A stretch of DNA of 9,676 bases, taken from Clostridia bacterium. GTDB lineage: Bacteria > Bacillota_A > Clostridia > Oscillospirales > CAG-272. Shown piece by piece: positions 6,676-9,676 of this stretch. The stretch lies in NCBI GenBank assembly GCA_017652965.1, contig JAGBZZ010000108.1, positions 1-9,676 of the forward strand, written 5' to 3'. Numbering within the stretch: the stretch's first letter is position 1; the number at the start of each line of letters is the position of its first letter. The translations under genes were made by a program, and so were the position numbers. The notes under the pieces were generated by a model. It saw only the letters and a program-made list of their open reading frames with translations. It had not been told where the DNA came from and did not search any database.

Positions 6676-7362
6676 TCATTTCGTTTCGAATTTATAGCCG
6701 ACGCCCCAAACCGTCTTCAGTGTCCATTTTTCGGAAACGCCCTCCAGCTTTTCGCGCAGGCGCTTGACGTGAACGTCCACCGTGCGGCTGTCGCCGTAGT
6801 ATTCAAAGCCCCAGACCTTGTCAAGAAGCTGATCTCGCGTGTAGACGATGTTGCAGTGCGAGGCAAGGAAGTAGAGAAGCTCCAGCTCCTTGGGCGGAAT
6901 ATCGATCGGCTTGCCGCAAAGCTTCAACTCGTATCTCTGGCGGCTGATCTCAATGTTTTCAAAGCGCACGACCTCGTCATTGACGCCGTTTTGCGCATGA
7001 TAGCGGCGCAGGACCGCCTTGACGCGTGCAGAAAGCTCGTTCAGATCAAAGGGCTTGATCACAAAGTCATCGGCGCCAAGCTCAAGCCCCAAAACCTTAT
7101 CGAAGACCTCGCCCTTGGCGGTGACCATGATAATGGGCTTTTGTGAGCTTTCACGGATTTCACGGCAGACTTGACGGCCATCCTTTTTCGGCATCATGAT
7201 ATCCAAAAGAACAATGTCGGGGTCATAAGAAGCAAATGCGGAAAGCGCCTCTACGCCGTCGTATGCCACCTTTACCTTATAGCCCTCATTTTCGAAATAA
7301 AGGCGCATCATATCACAGATATTGGGGTCATCGTCAGCAATGAGAAGCTTGATGTCGGTCAT
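6676..7362 (-). CDS. OmpR/PhoB-family response regulator, orphan
   Basis: This 228-aa protein is a two-component transcription factor. The receiver domain (about 1-118) has acidic residues D10-D12, the phosphoryl acceptor D54 in LLDIMMP, T81 in VTAKG and K103 in IKPF. The winged-helix DNA-binding domain (about 130-226) shows RYELKLCGKPIDIPPKELEL, then LLDKVWGFEYYGDSRTVDVH, then VKRLREKL and TVWGVGYKF. The frame extends eight codons upstream, but the ATG at 7362 is chosen because AAAGGA lies seven bases before it and nothing similar serves the earlier ATG. No histidine kinase adjoins it: downstream is convergent prs and upstream is divergent ychF. The sequence resembles the PhoP/ResD/WalR group, and I cannot assign a member. 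The promoter region (7422-7514) suggests autoregulation. Confidence 0.93.
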   Translation of the reverse strand: MTDIKLLIADDDPNICDMMRLYFENEGYKVKVAYDGVEALSAFASYDPDIVLLDIMMPKKDGRQVCREIRESSQKPIIMVTAKGEVFDKVLGLELGADDFVIKPFDLNELSARVKAVLRRYHAQNGVNDEVVRFENIEISRQRYELKLCGKPIDIPPKELELLYFLASHCNIVYTRDQLLDKVWGFEYYGDSRTVDVHVKRLREKLEGVSEKWTLKTVWGVGYKFETK

Positions 7363-7421
7363 TTTTTTATCCTTTCGTTCTGTCATCGTGAGACAAGTGA
7401 AATACGTAATGATATAAGAAC

Positions 7422-7464
7422 ATTATAGGCGATTTGTCTGTATTGTGTGTGAATGGGGTGTGAA
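7422..7464 (-). promoter_or_regulatory. Proximal promoter with TTCACA direct repeats
   Basis: On the minus strand a -10 TATAAT (7427-7422) lacks a proper -35. Instead TTCACA occurs at 7464-7459 and 7453-7448, exactly 11 bp apart, and a degenerate third copy TACAGA sits at 7442-7437 in the same register. Two or more hexamers of the TT(A/C/T)ACA type spaced by five bases are the hallmark of PhoP/PhoB-type operators, and placement at roughly -22 to -50 fits an activated promoter. I infer control by an OmpR-family regulator, most simply the product of this gene. Confidence 0.5.
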
Positions 7465-7485
7465 TTTGCCAAAAACTTTTATCTT

Positions 7486-7514
7486 AGTATAGCATTTTTT
7501 TTAGAGGGTGTCAA
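7486..7514 (-). promoter_or_regulatory. Distal sigma-A promoter of the response regulator
   Basis: On the minus strand a perfect -35 TTGACA (7514-7509) is followed after 17 nt by TATACT (7491-7486), with TGC before it as an extended -10. The start would lie near 7479, leaving a leader of about 117 nt. The TTCACA repeats fall just downstream of this start, so a bound regulator could block this promoter while activating the proximal one. Confidence 0.75.
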
Positions 7515-7627
7515 GCCTTGGGAATGCTTTCCCGAAAAATCCCTGCGCGCTAAGACAGTGGGGCTTGTCACTTTTTGACCGAAAAACGCGGAATTTTAAA
7601 AAAGCGGCAGGTTTTGGCCAAGAGCTA

Positions 7628-7656
7628 TTGAAAAAGCAGTGCCGATGTGCTACAAT
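7628..7656 (+). promoter_or_regulatory. Sigma-A promoter of ychF
   Basis: A -35 TTGAAA (7628-7633) and a -10 TACAAT (7651-7656) are separated by 17 nt, with TGC before the -10 as an extended element. The start would be near 7663, about 39 nt before the ychF ATG. Confidence 0.75.
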
Positions 7657-7701
7657 AGTATGGAATAAAAAGACCCGTGATGTAAAGGAGAAGTAAATAC
7701 A

Positions 7702-8796
7702 ATGAAACTTGGTATCGTAGGCTTACCGAACGTAGGGAAAAGCACCCTTTTTAATGCACTAACCAACGCGGGGGCCGATTCTGCCAACTATCCCTTCTGC
7801 ACGATCGACCCGAACGTGGGGGTCGTTGCCGTTCCCGATAAGCGGCTGGATCGCCTGGCAGAGGTTTATAATCCGGAAAAATATACGCCTGCTGTAATCG
7901 AATTTGTAGATATCGCAGGGCTTGTTCGCGGCGCCTCCAAGGGGGAGGGGCTTGGCAACAAGTTCCTGGCCAATATCCGTGAGGTGGATGCAATCGTTCA
8001 CGTGGTGCGTTGCTTCCAGGATGACGATATCATCCACGTGGATGGCGGCGTGGACCCGACAAGAGACGTGGATACCATCAATCTTGAGCTGATCTTCTCG
8101 GATCTTGAGATCGTGGAAAGAAGAATCGAAAAGACCGTTAAGCTGGCTCGCGCCGATAAGTCTCTCGCCCGTGAGGTGGCGCTTCTTGAGCGCATCAAGG
8201 CGGTTCTTGAGGATGGCAAGTGCGCCCGCACGCTGGAGCTGGACGAGGAAGAGGAGGCCATGATCGCAGAGGCACGCCTTCTGACCCGCAAGCCCGTTAT
8301 TTACGTGGCCAACATCGGCGAGAACGAGGTAGACGGCGGATATGAGGAAAACCCCGCCTATCGCGCCCTGGCCGCCCATGCCGAGGCCGAGCATTCCGGC
8401 ATTGTTGCCGTCTGCGCACAGATTGAGGCCGAGCTTTCGGATATGACGGGGGAGGATAAGATCGCCTTCCTTGCCGACCTTGGCATTGAGGAGAGCGGGC
8501 TTGACAAGCTGATCCGCGCCGGATACTCGCTTCTCGGGTTGATCAGCTATCTCACTGCAGGCCCGAAGGAGGTACGTGCCTGGACGATTACGGCCGGCAC
8601 ACGTGCGCCGCAGGCCGCCGGTAAGATCCATAGCGATTTTGAGCGCGGCTTTATCCGTGCCGAGGTCGTGGCGTATGACGATTTTGTCCGCGAGGGGAGC
8701 ATCAATGCCGCGCGTGAGAAGGGGCTTTACCGCAGTGAAGGTAAGGAATACGTGATTGCCGACGGAGATATTGTTTTGTTCCGCTTTAACGTGTGA
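7702..8796 (+). CDS. ychF: Redox-regulated ATPase YchF (OLA1 family)
   Basis: YchF is a conserved cytoplasmic P-loop protein of the Obg group that binds ribosomes and, unusually, prefers ATP to GTP. At 364 aa it has the standard length. The P-loop is GLPNVGKST (7-15), the switch region has [20 protein letters not shown] (from 70), and the usual GTP-specifying NKxD is replaced by NIGE (204-207), the family mark of ATP preference. A histidine in the flexible loop DDDIIHVDG (H112) corresponds to the one proposed as catalytic in E. coli YchF. A charged helical, coiled-coil-prone region spans about 130-195, and a TGS domain fills about 283-363. The ATG at 7702 follows AAAGGAG at 7684-7690. It is monocistronic, with its own promoter and terminator. 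Confidence 0.97.
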   Translation: MKLGIVGLPNVGKSTLFNALTNAGADSANYPFCTIDPNVGVVAVPDKRLDRLAEVYNPEKYTPAVIEFVDIAGLVRGASKGEGLGNKFLANIREVDAIVHVVRCFQDDDIIHVDGGVDPTRDVDTINLELIFSDLEIVERRIEKTVKLARADKSLAREVALLERIKAVLEDGKCARTLELDEEEEAMIAEARLLTRKPVIYVANIGENEVDGGYEENPAYRALAAHAEAEHSGIVAVCAQIEAELSDMTGEDKIAFLADLGIEESGLDKLIRAGYSLLGLISYLTAGPKEVRAWTITAGTRAPQAAGKIHSDFERGFIRAEVVAYDDFVREGSINAAREKGLYRSEGKEYVIADGDIVLFRFNV

Positions 8797-8806
8797 TCCG
8801 CAAAGT

Positions 8807-8847
8807 AAAAAGCATGCCGCAAAAGCAAAACGCGGCATGCTTTTTTT
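8807..8847. terminator. Bidirectional terminator between ychF and the ComEC-like gene
   Basis: Arms at 8807-8820 and 8832-8845 pair perfectly over 14 bp around an 11-nt loop. A T-run (8841-8847) follows on the plus strand and a run of five U on the minus strand. It begins about 10 bases after the ychF stop and abuts the stop codon of the convergent gene, so it serves both. Confidence 0.9.
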
Positions 8848-9676
8848 ATTTTATGCGATAGCGGAGCCGGGATGCGGCGGTGACCGCCTTTTTGTGAGTG
8901 AGGAGAAGCCCCTCCGGCGCTTTTTCGGGGTTGCCGACAATAACCGTACAATCGGCAGGGATGGAAAGATCGGGGGTGCGATCTGCCTTCGTGGGGTGCA
9001 TCCCAAGGATCAGAAAATCGGCCTTTTCCGTAAAGGAATCCAGATCCTTTTGCGAAAGGACACCGGGAATGCCGGCCGAAAAATAGCGGATCTCGGTATC
9101 CCGATAGGTGGCGGAAAGCAAAAATCCGGTGTGTGAAGGGGTGGACAGCGGCAGGTCGGCAAGGATCTTGATGCGCAGATTCCTGCCCGGCGCCGTGATA
9201 GTGCCCGATTCCTCCGTGATGGCGATATCAAGTGCATCGGCCGTTTGGATGGCCGCCTGCCTTGCGCTGAGATCCTCTTCGTAAGAGGCAGGGAGTGCGC
9301 AGACAGTGCGAATCGGTATCTGCGCATGTAGGGCAGAAAGATAGGCCGCCGTATCCGCGTGATAATGCGTGAGGATCAAAAGGTCTATATCTGTGACGTG
9401 GGCGGAGGAAAGTGTATACGAGAGCACATCCGAGGCGGCTTCTGCCTCGGCATTCAGGATCACGGTTACCTTGCCATCCGTCCGTAAAACGACCGCTTCG
9501 TTGTTATAGGTCTGCGAATAGAGGAGCGTTGGCGTATATTTTTCATAAAGATGACAGCCAAGAAGGACAAGACATACGGCCATAAGGGCGGGGACAGAAC
9601 GGCAGAAGAAGGCAGCCTTGCTTGGAAGCCGACGCAAAAGGAGATAGAGTATATATCCCGAAAACAGGAGCATCGC
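8846..9676 (-). CDS. ComEC/Rec2-like protein, C-terminal part with degenerate metallo-beta-lactamase domain (partial)
   Basis: The frame is open to the right edge of the window, so the 5' part is probably missing. The visible 275 residues begin with a hydrophobic stretch, a basic break (RRLPSK) and a second membrane segment at about 24-42, followed by a metallo-beta-lactamase-like domain. This order of membrane helices then a nuclease-like domain is that of ComEC, the DNA-uptake channel. The domain has lost most metal-site residues. The HxHxDH motif reads LTHYHADT (H103, H105 and D107 kept, final H replaced by T), the segment that usually reads VGQGD is SQTYNNEA, the usual DGG after the next strand is NAE, the usual GD before the C-terminal part is AGIPG (200-204), and the usual GHHGS is GMHPT (224-228). 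It may be a catalytically dead or structural domain. A separate small membrane-anchored protein starting at Met 9673 cannot be excluded. Confidence 0.7.
   Translation of the reverse strand, partial: AMLLFSGYILYLLLRRLPSKAAFFCRSVPALMAVCLVLLGCHLYEKYTPTLLYSQTYNNEAVVLRTDGKVTVILNAEAEAASDVLSYTLSSAHVTDIDLLILTHYHADTAAYLSALHAQIPIRTVCALPASYEEDLSARQAAIQTADALDIAITEESGTITAPGRNLRIKILADLPLSTPSHTGFLLSATYRDTEIRYFSAGIPGVLSQKDLDSFTEKADFLILGMHPTKADRTPDLSIPADCTVIVGNPEKAPEGLLLTHKKAVTAASRLRYRIK

Larger units (their letters stand above)
7363..7701. other. Divergent regulatory region, regulator / ychF
   Basis: This gap of 339 nt carries two minus-strand promoters for the response regulator and one plus-strand promoter for ychF, listed separately. 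Between them, 7508-7517 and 7562-7571 form an imperfect 10-bp inverted repeat (one mismatch), with a small GGGAA/TTCCC hairpin inside and a T-run after it on the plus strand. A short open frame at 7508-7696 has no visible ribosome binding site and looks accidental. Confidence 0.6.

Noticed and set aside
7759..8838. 359-aa minus-strand open frame antisense to ychF
   Set aside because: It lies opposite a complete, well conserved ychF, has no ribosome binding site or recognisable domain, and runs through the terminator.

Overview
The window looks like a chromosomal segment of a spore-forming, Gram-positive member of the Clostridia (Bacillota). The evidence is a ClpC-type Clp ATPase with a UVR linker, strong AGGAGG-like ribosome binding sites, sigma-A promoters with extended -10 elements, U-tailed intrinsic terminators between convergent genes, and a cluster of peptidoglycan-binding proteins of a kind found in Clostridia. 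Base composition is moderately GC-rich and even throughout. I see no insertion sequence, phage gene, CRISPR array, tRNA or rRNA. The organism cannot be named from this sequence alone.

Layout. Positions 1-489 are non-coding. They hold a strong intrinsic terminator (28-65), a candidate small RNA with its own promoter on the minus strand (about 236 to 163), and the terminator of clpC (446-485). Positions 490-5315 carry four minus-strand genes read in the order: a 144-aa carboxypeptidase-regulatory-like protein, a 466-aa protein joining a SpoIID-like domain to three peptidoglycan-binding repeats, a 173-aa protein with two such repeats, and clpC. The first three overlap or nearly touch and form an operon; clpC follows after 53 nt with no terminator between. 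Divergent from them, behind a sigma-A promoter, is an atypical 372-aa ribose-phosphate pyrophosphokinase (5499-6617). It ends at a perfect 17-bp bidirectional terminator shared with a convergent OmpR-family response regulator (6676-7362). The regulator is an orphan, with no histidine kinase beside it, and appears to have two promoters, the proximal one carrying 11-bp-spaced TTCACA repeats. Divergent from it is ychF (7702-8796), with its own promoter, converging through another bidirectional terminator on the 3' end of a ComEC-like gene (from 8846 off the right edge).

How the genes may work together. PRPP synthesis, YchF, ClpC and the regulator are housekeeping or stress functions and need not be linked. 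The most coherent unit is the peptidoglycan-binding trio. None of the three proteins has a visible signal peptide, one has a SpoIID-type active-site region, and the upstream region has a -10 that fits mother-cell sporulation sigma factors at least as well as sigma-A. I infer a spore-envelope or cortex function, possibly with ClpC co-expressed. This is a hypothesis, and the trio is the best candidate here for an undescribed system.
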